Positions 63,033 to 64,000 of a stretch of 64,000 nt of DNA are shown here, in pieces. Source of the stretch: Marinomonas profundimaris (GTDB taxonomy: Bacteria; Pseudomonadota; Gammaproteobacteria; Pseudomonadales; Marinomonadaceae); assembly GCF_000508165.1 (NCBI RefSeq), contig NZ_AYOZ01000011.1, positions 1-64,000 of the forward strand. Reading direction: 5' to 3'. The notes beneath the pieces were generated by a model that was not told the origin of the DNA, ran no database searches, and was given only the letters and a program-made list of their open reading frames with translations. Positions within the stretch are counted from its first letter, which is position 1; each line of letters starts with the position of its first letter. The translations under genes were made by a program, and so were the position numbers.

Positions 63033-64000
63033 TTAGGCGTCTAAATATTCGAATGGAAAAACAGTGTCCGCTGTCAAATATCGAGTGGCTATGTCGCTTT
63101 CAACTGGTTTAGAAAAGTAATAACCTTGGTATCGAGTACAGCCAATTTTGTTCAGAATGTCTTTTTCGATCGGGTTTTCTACGCCTTCCGCCAAGACCAA
63201 GAGCCCCATATGGTCTGCCATAGACACAATCGTATTAATGATGACATGACTGTTTGGGGCGCGGGATAAATCACGAACAAAGGACTGATCAATTTTTAAT
63301 TGATTGATCGGGAAGTGCTGCAAATACCGCAACGAGGAATAACCGGTACCAAAGTCATCAATCGAAAAACGCAGTTGGCACTCTTTAAGCAGCCACATTT
63401 TTTCTGCCACTGAGGAAATATTTTCCACCAGCATGCCTTCGGTGATTTCTAAGTCCAGTAAGCTTGGGTTCACCTGTGTGTTTTCGATGACTTCTTTCAC
63501 CGTATCCACAAAGCTATCCTTGGCAAATTGATAAGGGCTGATGTTAATCGCAATGCCTTTGAACGAAGACGGCAAGCCAGCTTCTTCCCACGCTTTCAAC
63601 TGATGACAAGCGTTTTCCAACACCCAGTATCCGACTTCATCGATGATCCCTGTTTCTTCTGCGATCGGAATAAAACGACAAGGCGGCACCAACCCAAGCA
63701 CTTCATTAAACCAACGCAATAACACTTCAAAGCCGATTAGCTCGCCTTTTTCATTCACTTGCGGCTGATACACCAAATAAAACTCATCGTTTAACACCGC
63801 GCTGTGTAAGGCTTTTTCTAACATTGCCCGTTCAGCGACTTTCGTTTGCATTTCTTGTTGATAGAATCGGTAACCATTGCGACCGCCGTCTTTGGCTTCA
63901 TACATGGCAGTGTCGGCTTGACGTAAAATCTGCGTGTCATCGGCGCCATCCAAAGGGAAAAAACTAATGCCGATACTCGCTGAAATAAACAAGTCTGCTT
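63033..64000 (-). CDS. GGDEF/EAL cyclic-di-GMP phosphodiesterase, 5' end outside the window
   Basis: Only the C-terminal part (about 322 codons) is in the window and the frame runs off the edge. The first residues are the tail of a GGDEF domain ('ASIGISFFPLDG', 'ADTAMYEAKDGGRNG'). The EAL domain has 'FEVLLRW' (Val for Ala in EAL, Glu kept), 'INISPYQF', 'LEITEG', 'SIDDFGTGYSSL', 'KIDQSFV' and 'LAEGVENPIE', so all metal and catalytic residues appear present. Expected to degrade c-di-GMP. Sensor domains, if any, lie beyond the end. Confidence 0.9.
   Translation of the reverse strand, partial: ADLFISASIGISFFPLDGADDTQILRQADTAMYEAKDGGRNGYRFYQQEMQTKVAERAMLEKALHSAVLNDEFYLVYQPQVNEKGELIGFEVLLRWFNEVLGLVPPCRFIPIAEETGIIDEVGYWVLENACHQLKAWEEAGLPSSFKGIAINISPYQFAKDSFVDTVKEVIENTQVNPSLLDLEITEGMLVENISSVAEKMWLLKECQLRFSIDDFGTGYSSLRYLQHFPINQLKIDQSFVRDLSRAPNSHVIINTIVSMADHMGLLVLAEGVENPIEKDILNKIGCTRYQGYYFSKPVESDIATRYLTADTVFPFEYLDA

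Noticed and set aside
1..64000. CRISPR arrays, insertion sequences, phage genes, rRNA
   Set aside because: No regularly spaced repeats, transposase or integrase motifs, phage structural genes or rRNA segments were seen in the window.

Overview
The window reads as a stretch of chromosome from a marine gammaproteobacterium of the Oceanospirillales type. Marinomonas is the most likely genus, inferred from the combined gene order ftsYEX-rpoH, tkt-epd-pgk-fba, metXW-rdgB-hemW, a BCCT osmolyte carrier, Pseudomonas-type gltR-gtrS-gtsABCD and a rhizobial-type agl operon. I recognise no phage, insertion sequence or CRISPR array. Genes are dense, many overlap by 1-13 bases, and most transcription units end in clear intrinsic terminators.

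Layout. 1-4.1 kb: polyamine-type ABC importer (minus strand). 4.4-6.4 kb: divergent chemoreceptor. 6.5-9.0 kb: serA and trmA. 9.1-14.5 kb: a four-gene operon (minus strand) encoding a LuxP-like periplasmic protein, a LuxQ-like hybrid sensor that has lost its catalytic residues, MtnN (Pfs), and an exported, probably beta-barrel protein. 14.7 kb: tRNA-Leu(UAG). 14.9-20.6 kb: fba, pgk, epd, tkt. 20.9-26.7 kb: metK behind a leader of mutually exclusive hairpins, then rsmE, a TolC-type channel, gshB and a TonB-like gene. 26.8-30.8 kb: rpoH, ftsX, ftsE, ftsY. 31.0-38.8 kb: an M16-peptidase-like pseudoenzyme, rsmD, a second chemoreceptor, metX, metW, rdgB, hemW. 39.2-44.3 kb: BCCT transporter, a yybP-ykoY manganese riboswitch with a GDT1/MneA-type exporter, and a CNB-CBS-DUF294 protein paired with a DEDDh exonuclease. 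44.3-53.4 kb: agl alpha-glucoside operon with LacI-type regulator and fructokinase. 53.7-60.4 kb: two-component system and glucose ABC importer. 60.7-64 kb: 5'-nucleotidase, a small exported protein, and a GGDEF/EAL protein cut by the window end.

How it fits together. Sugar uptake forms one block: AglEFGK imports alpha-glucosides, AglA hydrolyses them, fructokinase catches fructose, GtsABCD imports glucose, and tkt-epd-pgk-fba supplies central carbon steps. metK, metX/metW, serA and mtnN all touch methionine/SAM metabolism. MtnN sits inside the LuxP/LuxQ-like operon, which links SAM-derived nucleoside turnover to a putative sensory module that is the most unusual thing in the window. All three ABC importers have a hairpin directly after the binding-protein gene.
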